A DNA stretch of 64,000 nt, from assembly GCA_963783085.1 (NCBI GenBank), contig CAWAMJ010000006.1, positions 124,001 to 188,000 of the forward strand, in the 5' to 3' direction. This document shows, piece by piece, positions 26,831 through 35,721 of the stretch. This stretch comes from CAVYUC01 sp963783085. Lineage in GTDB: Bacteria; Bacteroidota; Bacteroidia; Bacteroidales; Prolixibacteraceae. The position numbers and the translations under genes were made by a program. A model generated the notes under the pieces. The model saw only the letters and a list, made by a program, of their open reading frames with translations. It did no database searches and was not told where the DNA came from. Positions within the stretch are counted from its first letter, which is position 1, and every line of letters begins with the position of its first letter.

Positions 26831-27331
26831 ATGAAAAAATCTGCAATTTTAATCGTCTTTGGTTTGATGTCGATACTCTTTGCCGGCGCGCAAAGTAAAT
26901 CCGATAAGTTGTACGAAACCTTGTCGAACGAAGATGGCGTGCTGAATTTGTCCTTTTCCAAAAACATGGAAAATATCGTAAACCTTGATTTGGGCGACGA
27001 CGAAAACGAACAAAATGTTACCGGCGATTTGTACCGGGTCCGGTTTATGTCGTACAATCCCAAAAAAGGCAGATTTTCCGGTGCTGAGTTTCAGAAAAAG
27101 GCAGTGTCAATGCTGCCGTCGAAATATAAAAAATATCACGATCCGGAAGGAGAGGATCCGAACACCGAAATCTGGCTTTTGGGTGGTAAACAGAAATTTA
27201 AAGAATGCCACCTGTTTGTAAAAAACGAAGAAGATGACCAGATGTGTTTTGTTGTTTCTTTCTATGGCGATTTTACAGTAAACGATCTGGACGGACTGAA
27301 AAAATCGGGGGAAGAAGTGTACGGGAACTAA
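26831..27331 (+). CDS. DUF4252 exported protein
   Basis: A 166-residue exported protein: signal peptide MKKSAILIVFGLMSILFAGA, then a compact alpha/beta domain with SNEDGVLNLSFSKNM, FMSYNPKKGRFSGAEFQ and CFVVSFYGDFTVNDLDGL, the hallmarks of DUF4252. No function is known. In other Bacteroidota DUF4252 genes lie near RNA polymerase sigma factors or PadR/PspC genes, which fits the preceding operon, but a terminator and about 80 bases separate them here. Confidence 0.82.
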   Translation: MKKSAILIVFGLMSILFAGAQSKSDKLYETLSNEDGVLNLSFSKNMENIVNLDLGDDENEQNVTGDLYRVRFMSYNPKKGRFSGAEFQKKAVSMLPSKYKKYHDPEGEDPNTEIWLLGGKQKFKECHLFVKNEEDDQMCFVVSFYGDFTVNDLDGLKKSGEEVYGN

Positions 27332-27533
27332 AAACCGTTGTTTCGGATTTTTGCCGGCAACCTGCAAACTTCAACAACGAATAAATTTTGCACGTGTTCC
27401 ATTGCCCCGGATGTACTGCACCCCATTCTGAACAGCCTCATTTTTCATTCGGCTTGAACATCAGCCAGATAATTTTAGGTTTCAAAACAAGACATTTTTT
27501 TTTACCTTTAATGAAATTCTAAAGCAATTCAAA

Positions 27534-28259
27534 ATGAGAATGTTGATTGGTTTTATGTTTGCCTCATTAATTCTACTCGCCATGAATTCAAGTGCATTTG
27601 AACAAGATACAATTAATACTTCCGATGGTAATTTGGTGATTACTTTCGTCGGCCACGGAACGTTGATGATGGAATATGATGGTAAGGTTATTCACATCGA
27701 TCCGGTTGGACAATACGCTGATTATTCGAAAATGCCCAAAGCTGATATCATCCTTGTTACGCATGCACATGGCGATCATCTTGACATAAATGCGATTGAA
27801 ACTTTAAAAACTCCGTCGACCAAAGTTATTCTTGCGCCGGTTTGTGCAGAAAAATACAAGAACGGCATTATCCTGAAAAACGGCGATTCCAAAACGGTGG
27901 ATGGATTGCAGATTAAAGCTGTTCCTGCGTACAACATCAAGCACATGCGGAGTCCGGGAAACCCGTATCATCCGAAAGGCGAAGGGAACGGATATGTGAT
28001 CCGGTTTGCCGATAAAAGCGTGTACGTGGCGGGCGACACTGAAAATATACCTGAAATGGCATCGTTAAAAAATATCGACATAGCGTTCCTCCCCATGAAC
28101 CTGCCCTATACCATGACCCCCGAAATGGTTGCGGATGCTGTGCAGAAATTTCATCCTGATATTCTTTATCCTTACCACTTTGGAAATACAGACACAGGAA
28201 AACTTACCGCTCTTTTAAAAAACAGCGACACCGAAGTGAGAATCAGAAAAATGGAGTAG
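27534..28259 (+). CDS. exported MBL-fold metal-dependent hydrolase (UPF0173-like)
   Basis: A 241-residue metallo-beta-lactamase-fold protein with an N-terminal signal peptide (MRMLIGFMFASLILLAMNSS). The metal motif THAHGDHLDINAI is complete, with further ligands in NIKHMRSPGNPYHPKGEGNG, VYVAGDTENIPEM and YPYHFGNTDTGKL. It resembles the UPF0173/UlaG-like branch whose members cleave phosphate esters or lactones, but with export. The actual substrate is unknown. The rhodanese lipoprotein gene starts 61 bases later, so an operon is likely. Confidence 0.85.
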   Translation: MRMLIGFMFASLILLAMNSSAFEQDTINTSDGNLVITFVGHGTLMMEYDGKVIHIDPVGQYADYSKMPKADIILVTHAHGDHLDINAIETLKTPSTKVILAPVCAEKYKNGIILKNGDSKTVDGLQIKAVPAYNIKHMRSPGNPYHPKGEGNGYVIRFADKSVYVAGDTENIPEMASLKNIDIAFLPMNLPYTMTPEMVADAVQKFHPDILYPYHFGNTDTGKLTALLKNSDTEVRIRKME

Positions 28260-28320
28260 CAATTTTCGGTTTTGGGAAAAATTAAACATGCTGTAAGCAC
28301 AAAAATAATAGCACAAACAC

Positions 28321-28755
28321 ATGATAGCGAAATGGTTCCCTTTTTTTTCGATAGTCGTTCTGGTTTTAATTTCATGCCAAAGCCAGAATTTGGTTACCGG
28401 CACATCTTCAGAAAAAAATCAGGATAAAAGCGAAATAACCGTTGGCGAATTAAAACGGGCTTTAAAAAATGATGATATTCAATATTTAATTGATGTGCGT
28501 GAGCCGGACGAACATAACGAAGGTTCCATTCCGGGAGCAATTCTTATTCCCCGGGGCGAGATCGATACTGAAATTAAAGACGATAAATTTTGGGATAAGG
28601 CAGAAATGGATGCGCCAAAAAAATCATCGCCGATCGTATTATTTTGCCGCAGCGGATACCGATCGAAACTGGCTCTGAAAACCCTGAAAAATATGGGGTA
28701 TAAAAACGTAAAATTTTTGAGTGGCGGCTGGCTGGCGTGGTCGGAAAAAAATTAA
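28321..28755 (+). CDS. rhodanese-domain lipoprotein
   Basis: A 144-residue exported protein with a lipobox (VLISC, Cys at residue 19) and one rhodanese domain from about residue 38. The active-site loop is CRSGYRS, a six-residue loop typical of thiosulfate or polysulfide sulfurtransferases, and GGWLAWSEKN is the C-terminal signature. A periplasmic sulfur carrier role is likely. It follows the MBL hydrolase gene, and MBL plus rhodanese pairs are common in sulfide/persulfide metabolism, although this hydrolase is not a persulfide-dioxygenase type. Confidence 0.9.
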   Translation: MIAKWFPFFSIVVLVLISCQSQNLVTGTSSEKNQDKSEITVGELKRALKNDDIQYLIDVREPDEHNEGSIPGAILIPRGEIDTEIKDDKFWDKAEMDAPKKSSPIVLFCRSGYRSKLALKTLKNMGYKNVKFLSGGWLAWSEKN

Positions 28756-28772
28756 ACCGGGAACTTTATGAC

Positions 28773-28815
28773 CAAAAAAAAGAAGCCAACCTTTTTGGGA
28801 AGCTTCTCTTTTTCA
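28773..28815. terminator. bidirectional terminator
   Basis: AGAAGC (28781-28786) pairs with GCTTCT (28802-28807), with an inner CCAACC/TTGGG part. An A-run lies to the left and a T-run to the right, so it can end both the rhodanese (+) and collagen-like (-) genes. Confidence 0.75.
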
Positions 28816-28825
28816 TTCGTTAAAA

Positions 28826-29377
28826 TTATTTTACAGTCGCTTTTTTAATTGCTGAAGGGTTGATTTGAAGCGATTTCATTACTGCATTTAAATCACTGAT
28901 ATCTACCGATTTGTTGTTTTTGGCAAAATCTGCCGGGAGAACAGCAATGCGAAAAACCTGATTGTCAGTTTCAGCAGGTAGAAGTTCATCTACGGTAAAT
29001 TCAAGGAAAACCTGAACATCAGCAGCAGTATAATCAAAATTGTATTGAATTACACCGCCTTTCGAATCGGGAGTTTCTTCAACAACAACCGTTTGTGGTA
29101 AAAGCCGCCAAATATCCGTTTCATTATCTGTTTGGTCCCACAAAATATAAACCAGCACCACATCGGTGTCATAAATTTCGAAATCGTCTGGAAACTCGTA
29201 AAAAAGCATGTAATCGTTGTCTGCGGTAAAATCTCCTTCAATTTCAAAAATAGTTCCCAACAAATTGGTGCCGTCTTCCCCCGGTGGCCCCTCTGGTCCT
29301 GGCGGTCCTACCGGCCCTTCGCAGGCTGTAAGCACAGCCATTGCAAATAGAAATAATATGCCTGAAATTTTTTTCAT
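28826..29377 (-). CDS. lipoprotein with short collagen-like segment
   Basis: A 183-residue lipoprotein. The ATG at 29377 gives a proper lipoprotein signal (MKKISGILFLFAMAVLTAC); a longer frame to 29422 adds an unlikely leader. Straight after the lipidated Cys comes GPVGPPGPEGPPGEDG, five Gly-X-Y collagen-like triplets, and then a beta-rich domain with an acidic start (IEGDFTADNDYMLFYEF). Such lipoproteins are common and uncharacterised in Bacteroidota; the collagen-like segment may trimerise or simply act as a spacer. It is a single gene upstream of a bidirectional terminator. Confidence 0.8.
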   Translation of the reverse strand: MKKISGILFLFAMAVLTACEGPVGPPGPEGPPGEDGTNLLGTIFEIEGDFTADNDYMLFYEFPDDFEIYDTDVVLVYILWDQTDNETDIWRLLPQTVVVEETPDSKGGVIQYNFDYTAADVQVFLEFTVDELLPAETDNQVFRIAVLPADFAKNNKSVDISDLNAVMKSLQINPSAIKKATVK

Positions 29378-29435
29378 GATATGAGTTTTTATAAGTGAAA
29401 TTTGTGAAAAAATGTTAAACAAGATTAATGCCAGA

Positions 29436-30383
29436 TCAAATGTTTTTTCCTGATTTATTTGCTTTTTTATCTGCTTCCTCCATTGTTAATTTTAACGGTT
29501 CAATTTCATCGCCCCAGTAAATTGTTCGGTGCGGGAACGGAATTTCAATATTGTGTTTATCGAACAATTCTTTCAAACGTTTCCGGTACTCGCGGCCCAC
29601 TGTCCACTGCTGAATGGGTTTGGTTTTTATCCTGCCTTTTACAATCAGGGCGCTGTCGCCAAAGCTATCCAGCCCGTAAATTTCCATTGGTTCCAGAATT
29701 TTGTTTTTGTAATCTTCCTCTTTCATCATTTCATCGGCCACCTGCTTCATCAGTTTCATCACCTTATTCAGGTCTTCTTTGTAAGCTACGCCAATATCAA
29801 AAACCATAGCCGACCATTCTTTGGTCATGTTCGAAATGGAGTTAATCTTTCCGTTTTGGAAAATATGCACCGTACCGGAAAGGTCGCGCAACGTGATTGT
29901 ACGGAGTTCTATTTTTTCCACCAATCCGCCGGTTCCGTTAATAATGGCCACATCTCCTGTTCGTATCTGATTTTCGAGAAGAATAAAAAAACCGGTGATA
30001 AAATCGCGGACCAGTTCCTGGGCGCCAAAACCAACTGCCAGACCGATAATTCCGGCGCCGGCAAGCAACGGCCCGATGTCGATGTTGATTTTCTTCAGGA
30101 ATATCATAATAAAAACAACCCAGAGCACAATGGCAAAGATTGTTTTCAGGATACTCATCAATGTATTCAGCCTTTTTTCAACCTCGAGGTCAGGTTCGTC
30201 GTGTCGGCGCTCGGTGCGTTTCACCATTACTTTTCTGAGCTTTTCAATCAGGTAAAAACTCAAACGCAACGCTACAACAAAAACGATAATTAAGATAATT
30301 ATCGCTGGCAGTTCGGTTACTAACCAATTTGTTAACTGTTCAGCAAATGTGGTCCAAAATTCGCCGGAAAAAACTTCTTTCAT
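29436..30383 (-). CDS. MscS family mechanosensitive ion channel
   Basis: A 315-residue channel with three predicted membrane helices (about 20-45, 72-95 and 97-125). Pore helix TM3 is GPLLAGAGIIGLAVGFGAQE, the Gly/Ala-rich MscS pore, followed by LVRDFITGFFILLENQIRTGD and the beta domain (VEKIELRTITLRDLSGTVH). The soluble C-terminal cage follows. It opens on membrane tension to release osmolytes. It stands alone, 59 bases from the next start. Confidence 0.95.
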   Translation of the reverse strand: MKEVFSGEFWTTFAEQLTNWLVTELPAIIILIIVFVVALRLSFYLIEKLRKVMVKRTERRHDEPDLEVEKRLNTLMSILKTIFAIVLWVVFIMIFLKKINIDIGPLLAGAGIIGLAVGFGAQELVRDFITGFFILLENQIRTGDVAIINGTGGLVEKIELRTITLRDLSGTVHIFQNGKINSISNMTKEWSAMVFDIGVAYKEDLNKVMKLMKQVADEMMKEEDYKNKILEPMEIYGLDSFGDSALIVKGRIKTKPIQQWTVGREYRKRLKELFDKHNIEIPFPHRTIYWGDEIEPLKLTMEEADKKANKSGKNI

Positions 30384-30581
30384 GTTGTTTTTGTTTGTGT
30401 TGGACTTTTGTTTTATTTGATAACAATGGGAAAATAGATTTTGTTAATTTTTTTTCGAAGAATCAGCGGGATATGGAAAACAAGTTTTCTTTTTCAATGC
30501 CGAATAAATGGCTTACAATTAACTTATTTTGAAAATGAAAATGTGCGGGTGTTTACCGGGGCAGTTAGCCGGTGCAATCAT

Positions 30582-31466
30582 TCAGATCATTGGCTCATCG
30601 GGTGGATTTTTATAAGGCGATTCAAGTTTACGACCACCGTATGCAAATCGTTTCGACATAAAGTTCAAGATTTCATTGGCAGTGCTTTCAATCGGTTTGT
30701 TGGTAACATTTAATACCGTAAATCCTCCTTTATCGAATATGAACATCGCATTTCTGATTTCTTCTTTTACCGAACGTTCATCGATGTACAATTCATTTTG
30801 ATAATTGTTCCAGTTTTGCAGTCGTTTTTTGCGATGCGTTATCAGCTGGTTTACGCCGATGTGCAATCCGAAAACACGCTGCGGGTCTACTTCGAACAAT
30901 TCTTTGGGCGGTTGAATTCCTTTTACCAGCGGAACATTGGCTACTTTCCAGCCGTACATCGCCAGATAAACACTCAGCGGTGTTTTGCCGGCCCGGGAAA
31001 CACCCGTAAGAATAATTTCGGCGTTTTTCAGGCGTTCCGGGCTCATTCCATCATCCTGCGACAGCGTAAATTCAATCGATTCGATTCGCTCAAAATACTG
31101 CTGATTAATTTCGCGGTACAACCCAGGATGTTTAAGCGGCTCCACATCCAGCACCTGATCGAGATAATTCGCCATTTCTCCCATAAAATCAACTTTCCTG
31201 ACGCCAAATTCATCACACAATTCGTTGATCATTTTCCGAAGTTCAGGATTTACCATGGTATGGGTAATCAAACCGCCGTCGGTTTTTGCCTGCATCACCA
31301 CATCAAAAATTTCATCTTCCGTTGAAACCTGCGGGACGATAATAACCGGGATTCCATTATCGGGATATTGGATTAAGAGCGATTGTACCATGTTGTTGCC
31401 GGCCAAACCTCGTCCTCCGGAAACGACATAAATTGGAGGAGGATTATTTTTTCGTCGGTCGTCCAT
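30582..31466 (-). CDS. PPSR-type kinase/pyrophosphorylase (PPDK regulatory protein, DUF299)
   Basis: A 294-residue bifunctional regulator of PEP synthase or pyruvate phosphate dikinase that phosphorylates a threonine next to the catalytic histidine using ADP and removes it with phosphate. The P-loop-like GVSRAGKTPLSVYLA and the following GWKVANVPLV, VFGLHIGVNQL and FTVLNVTNKPIESTA are all family signatures. The N-terminal part (YVVSGGRGLAGNN) is slightly unusual against the common DSTGETA form. Neither PPDK nor PEP synthase lies within the window. Confidence 0.92.
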   Translation of the reverse strand: MDDRRKNNPPPIYVVSGGRGLAGNNMVQSLLIQYPDNGIPVIIVPQVSTEDEIFDVVMQAKTDGGLITHTMVNPELRKMINELCDEFGVRKVDFMGEMANYLDQVLDVEPLKHPGLYREINQQYFERIESIEFTLSQDDGMSPERLKNAEIILTGVSRAGKTPLSVYLAMYGWKVANVPLVKGIQPPKELFEVDPQRVFGLHIGVNQLITHRKKRLQNWNNYQNELYIDERSVKEEIRNAMFIFDKGGFTVLNVTNKPIESTANEILNFMSKRFAYGGRKLESPYKNPPDEPMI

Positions 31467-31525
31467 ACGCAGCTTTTCTTTTAAAACAAAAAAAGAAGCG
31501 CTCCGGTTTCAGCAGGTGTGATTTT

Positions 31526-33925
31526 TCAATGGTTATGGCTTTGGGGTCGCAGCTTCATTTTGAAACGCGAATTCATTTCAACGTTGTCCCTGCCAAACCA
31601 GTCGGAATGGTATTGATTTTTCAGGTAAAGCGGAGTTTGATCGAGATAGAAATCGCTGGCCGGAATTCCGCTGGTTCCTGTCGGAATAACGGTTTTTGAT
31701 TGATTCCAGTCATTTAAATCGAAAATGTGCCGGTGCGATGCCCCGTGATTTGTTTTGTACAAATTGTTGTAAGAATAGGAATATGGACAAACCGTGTGGA
31801 AGCTTCCCGGAACTCCGAACGGGCCCCGGTTTAAATGAAAAGTTTTATCGAGAATATTCACCACCCCGAGCGGATGGGCCAGCGTAAATGTGTGCATTTT
31901 TTCCCAGTTCCATGCCGCCGGATCGTCGCCGGATTGTGCATTTAAATCATCTACGGTTTCCCGGAATGATTGTACAACAACGTCGGTATAAGTTTCTTTT
32001 TCCGTGGTTTTTTTATTGTCAATCCAGCCCGAATTCTTTTCCGGTAAGATGTTCATCATCAGGTTTTCAAGTAAAATCCGCTCGCCCATCAACGATTTAA
32101 AAGCTTCGGGGGAAAGTTCATCCCGCACCAAATTTTCACAAACTTTACGGTACAAAACTTCAAAAACTGAAGCTGCCTGACTTTCGCGCGTTAACTCAAA
32201 ATTCCAGTCCTGCAACATTCGAAGTGCAACCTTTTCATTTTTATTCCAGTTGTTTTCGTTTTCCAGCGAAGCCAGAAAAACGGGCACAAACTTTTCTGCT
32301 TTTTTCGATTTCACATCGGCCTGCATTTTCCTGAAGCTTTCTATGTCGTGCTTTTCAGCTTTTTCCAGCATTTCCCGTATGCGATTGATTCGGTCGGGAA
32401 CCGCAAACCAGTGGCTGATGTAATATGGGTAATCGTCCGGTGCAGTTTTGTTGTTGGCGGAAGAAACGTACCCGCGTTCCGGGTTAAATTCATAGGGCAA
32501 TTCTTCAAACGGCACCAGTCCGGTCCAGTCGTAAAGTGATGTGTCGCCCGGGTAAACATCAATTCCGTTTCCTTTGCGGATTGGAATTCCGGCGCTGGTT
32601 TGCAATCCGATATTTCCGGCCACATCGGCATAAACGATATTCTGGCTCACCGATACAAATGTTTTTACGGCATTTCGAAAATCGGACCAGTTTTTGGCGC
32701 GGTTCAGCAAATAAACGGTGCGGATTTCGTTGCTCATTTCATTGCCCAGCCAATGGATGGAAAGCGGCGTTTCGGTGCTGTTTTTGAAACGGTTTACTAT
32801 GGGTCCGCGGTGCGTAAACCGCAATGTTTCGTGCAGTTCATCACCTTCTTTGGTTTTGATGATTTCGTTTTGAATCCGGAGATTTTGCCATTTCCCGTCA
32901 AGCAGGTATTTCGTAGAATCTTCATTGAATGTTTCGGCATAAAAATCGAGGTCATCCACCGACACATTGGTCATTCCCCACGCGATGGAATCGTTATGTC
33001 CGGCAACGATGAATGGTTGTCCGGGTAAAATCAGCCCCGTAACATTCAGTTTTCCGCTGATAACCTGGTGCATCTGATACCAGATTCCCGGTGCGAATAA
33101 CCCGAGGTGCATGTCATTTGCCAGCAGCGGTTTTCCGGTTTTGCTTTTTTTACCCGAAACCGCCCAGTTGTTGCTGCCGTTAAAAACCACAACGCCAAGT
33201 TTTTCGAGTTCGTTTCCGGCAGATAAAAACGTTTCGCCAACGTTTGCATTTTTTAATTCGAATTGCGGGAAAACAGCAGTTTCATGATTTTTCATTTTCG
33301 GGATTAGTTCCTGAATGAGACTATCACCAACTTCTTTTTTCAACCGGTTTAAAAGCAGTTCGGTACCCCAGCCGGAGCTTAAATCCCATGCCATGTATCC
33401 AATCAGGTTGATGGAATGTACCGGTTTCCAGGGTTCCGGTTTATAATTCAAAATTTTAAATTCAGGTGGAAGCGGATAATTTTCAACATAGAAATTTATG
33501 CCTTCCGCAAAAGCTTCCAGCGATGAAACAATTTCGGGCCGGGCGCCGTTCAGTATTTTTTCTGATTTTTCCTGAATCCGCAGTGCCCGCATCAGCAAAT
33601 CGGTTTCCAACTGGTCTTTTCCGAGAATTTCGGAAAGGCGGCCCTGCGTTACACGCCGCAGCAAATCCATTTGCCACAACCGATCCTGTGCCATGGCAAA
33701 TCCTACGGCACGATACAAATCTTCTTCATTTTCGGCATAAATATGCGGAATGGCAAACGAATCCCGGTATACGGTGACATCATTCGATAACCCTTCGAGT
33801 TCAACGTTCTTGTTGTAATTAGGTAAAGCGGCTCTTTTAAAGCGGTTTAGAAGAAACAGCCCCGTAAGCAGGAGAACGGCCACCAGGATTAACAATCCCA
33901 AAAGAATCCGTTTAAAGATTTTCAT
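31526..33925 (-). CDS. penicillin acylase family protein
   Basis: A 799-residue Ntn-hydrolase precursor with a single N-terminal membrane segment (residues 8-28), so periplasmic and membrane-anchored or exported. The autoproteolysis and nucleophile site is Gly250-Ser251 in FNGSNNWAVSGKKSKTGKP; the new N-terminal serine would be catalytic. LANDMHLG and the Asn-containing AGHNDSIAWGMTNV supply the oxyanion and calcium sites. Members cleave acyl-amides such as N-acyl-homoserine lactones; natural substrates are usually unknown. It is divergent from the DUF2147 gene. Confidence 0.94.
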   Translation of the reverse strand: MKIFKRILLGLLILVAVLLLTGLFLLNRFKRAALPNYNKNVELEGLSNDVTVYRDSFAIPHIYAENEEDLYRAVGFAMAQDRLWQMDLLRRVTQGRLSEILGKDQLETDLLMRALRIQEKSEKILNGARPEIVSSLEAFAEGINFYVENYPLPPEFKILNYKPEPWKPVHSINLIGYMAWDLSSGWGTELLLNRLKKEVGDSLIQELIPKMKNHETAVFPQFELKNANVGETFLSAGNELEKLGVVVFNGSNNWAVSGKKSKTGKPLLANDMHLGLFAPGIWYQMHQVISGKLNVTGLILPGQPFIVAGHNDSIAWGMTNVSVDDLDFYAETFNEDSTKYLLDGKWQNLRIQNEIIKTKEGDELHETLRFTHRGPIVNRFKNSTETPLSIHWLGNEMSNEIRTVYLLNRAKNWSDFRNAVKTFVSVSQNIVYADVAGNIGLQTSAGIPIRKGNGIDVYPGDTSLYDWTGLVPFEELPYEFNPERGYVSSANNKTAPDDYPYYISHWFAVPDRINRIREMLEKAEKHDIESFRKMQADVKSKKAEKFVPVFLASLENENNWNKNEKVALRMLQDWNFELTRESQAASVFEVLYRKVCENLVRDELSPEAFKSLMGERILLENLMMNILPEKNSGWIDNKKTTEKETYTDVVVQSFRETVDDLNAQSGDDPAAWNWEKMHTFTLAHPLGVVNILDKTFHLNRGPFGVPGSFHTVCPYSYSYNNLYKTNHGASHRHIFDLNDWNQSKTVIPTGTSGIPASDFYLDQTPLYLKNQYHSDWFGRDNVEMNSRFKMKLRPQSHNH

Positions 33926-34045
33926 CAGGTAAGTTTTTAAGGTTTGAAATTCAGTCCGATAAAAAAGATGATGAATATGATGAATTCATTTTCCAATCTT
34001 CCTATATTTAACTTTCATAAAACTACAAATCAAAAATTGAAAAAG

Positions 34046-34489
34046 ATGAAAAAACTGGCATTACTTTTTTTCCTTGGCATTTATGCTGCTGCCGCGTTTG
34101 CGCAGGAAGCCGACAAAATTACCGGTATTTGGTGGAACGATGAAAAAACAACCAAAATTGAGGTAGAAAAGAAAGATGGCAAATATATCGGAACGATCGT
34201 TTACATGATTCCTGAAAAATATGAAAACGGTCAACCACCCAAAGACGATGAAAATCCCGACCCGAAGTTGCGCGACCGATCGGTTGTGGGTTTGCAGATA
34301 CTAAGCGGTTTTGTTTACAATGCAGAAGATAAAGAGTGGCAGGATGGCAGAATCTATGATCCGAAATCAGGAAAAACATACGACTGTTATGCCTGGCTCG
34401 AAAACGACGATTTGCTGAAACTGAAAGGCTACGTTGCCGGAATTCGCTGGCTGGGCCGTAGTTCGGAATGGTACCGCACCACCTTATAA
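34046..34489 (+). CDS. DUF2147 exported protein
   Basis: A 147-residue protein. The ATG at 34046 gives a signal peptide (MKKLALLFFLGIYAAAAFAQ), whereas the longer frame from 33944 adds 34 unlikely residues. The body is a beta-sandwich DUF2147 domain: GIWWNDEKTTKIEVEKKDG, then RIYDPKSGKTYDCYAWLEND and GYVAGIRWLGRSSEWYR. Function is unknown. The 3' end overlaps the convergent ATPase gene by six bases. Confidence 0.88.
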   Translation: MKKLALLFFLGIYAAAAFAQEADKITGIWWNDEKTTKIEVEKKDGKYIGTIVYMIPEKYENGQPPKDDENPDPKLRDRSVVGLQILSGFVYNAEDKEWQDGRIYDPKSGKTYDCYAWLENDDLLKLKGYVAGIRWLGRSSEWYRTTL

Positions 34490-35590
34490 TTGACTTGAAA
34501 GCCACAGGGAAAAGTACCAGTCAGTTACTCTTAGTGATCGATTGAAAATGAGCATTCCTTTTTTGGTAAGAGTTTCAATTGCTGTTTTAACAGAACTGGT
34601 TGAACCCAATCCATACTTGTTTATAAACGCATTGGAATATGGTTTTTCTACTGTTCCTTCTTTTGCAACTGCTTTAAGTATTGTAAATTGCAATCCGGTT
34701 AAAAGTTCACGGTAATTGTAATACACTACTTCATTTTCTTTTAAAATTCGCTGAATCATTTCATCTGCCATCTGATTATTAATTTCATTTTCGTCGAGCG
34801 AAAAAAGCTTGTTGCATAAATACTGGACGTTATAAGTGATTCCGTTGCTTATCTGATAAATATATTCTGCGGTTGAATGAGGTACTGTTTTTTTATTGGT
34901 GCCAAAATGACGCATGATAAAACCGGCATATTCGGTTTTGTTTATTTTCCCAAGCTGCATTATTTCAGAACTTTGGTAGAAAGGCCGTGAATATTCGTTG
35001 AACATGGAAATTAACAAGTGCGTGTGGCTACCTGAGAATATATGGCAAGTGTCCGAATCTTTTTGTATTTCGGAACGCAAAAGTGCTTCTACGTTTTTTT
35101 GCGGGTAATTTTGAATTTGTTGAAATTCATCAAACGCAATTGCAATCTTTTTTTCTGACTGTCGAATATATTCGAAGATTAAATGTACAGATTGTTCAGT
35201 TTCATGAGCATTAACAAGCGAAAGTTCAAGATTTGGCGCTCCTGTAAGCGGATCAAGTGAAAAACGTGGTTTTAATGAACTGAAAAAATTTGTAAATTTT
35301 CGCATCACTTTATCCGAAAACGGCTCAAGCTGCTTAAGAATTTTATTGGATAATACCTGTATGAAATCCTTCAAATTTTGAGTTGGATACAAATCAGCAT
35401 AAAGAAAAACAACACCATCTTTCATCTGTTTTTCAACATGGTTCAAAAGAGTAGTTTTCCCTAAACGCCTTTCCGAAATCAATGTAAGATTTCGGGAATT
35501 TTGTATGGCTTTTATAACTTTTTCTGTTTCTTCCCGGCGATCACAAAAATACTCCGGTCCTTTATATCCTGTTATTATAAATGGATTCAT
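34484..35590 (-). CDS. AAA/STAND-type ATPase with C-terminal winged helix
   Basis: A 368-residue ATP-binding protein: Walker A in SERRLGKTTLLNHVE (residues about 39-53), Walker B in KKIAIAFDEFQQI near 152, a sensor-like GSHTHLLISMF, and a C-terminal winged-helix part (GLGSTSSVKTAIETLTKKGM). This matches the archaeal-type/AAA ATPase_2 family found on mobile elements and beside toxin genes. The actual target is unknown; candidates are DNA or a membrane partner. A perfect palindrome lies directly before its start codon. AT content is higher than its neighbours, hinting at transfer. Confidence 0.8.
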   Translation of the reverse strand: MNPFIITGYKGPEYFCDRREETEKVIKAIQNSRNLTLISERRLGKTTLLNHVEKQMKDGVVFLYADLYPTQNLKDFIQVLSNKILKQLEPFSDKVMRKFTNFFSSLKPRFSLDPLTGAPNLELSLVNAHETEQSVHLIFEYIRQSEKKIAIAFDEFQQIQNYPQKNVEALLRSEIQKDSDTCHIFSGSHTHLLISMFNEYSRPFYQSSEIMQLGKINKTEYAGFIMRHFGTNKKTVPHSTAEYIYQISNGITYNVQYLCNKLFSLDENEINNQMADEMIQRILKENEVVYYNYRELLTGLQFTILKAVAKEGTVEKPYSNAFINKYGLGSTSSVKTAIETLTKKGMLIFNRSLRVTDWYFSLWLSSQL

Positions 35591-35593
35591 TTT

Positions 35594-35625
35594 GTTATGT
35601 TTTTTACATAACGCAATTTACGTAA
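35594..35625 (-). promoter_or_regulatory. palindromic operator candidate upstream of the ATPase gene
   Basis: GTTATGT at 35594-35600 and ACATAAC at 35606-35612 form a perfect 7-base inverted repeat three bases before the ATG at 35590, and TTACGTAA at about 35618-35625 is a second, perfect 8-base palindrome. Position across the leader suits autoregulation or an mRNA hairpin. Confidence 0.4.
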
Positions 35626-35721
35626 TTTTTGTCAGAGAAATGAAAAAAATAATAGGATGATATTTTCTGTTAATCAATTTATTACCCATTGTGTTTTTTC
35701 CGTTACGTTTTTTCCGCAAAA

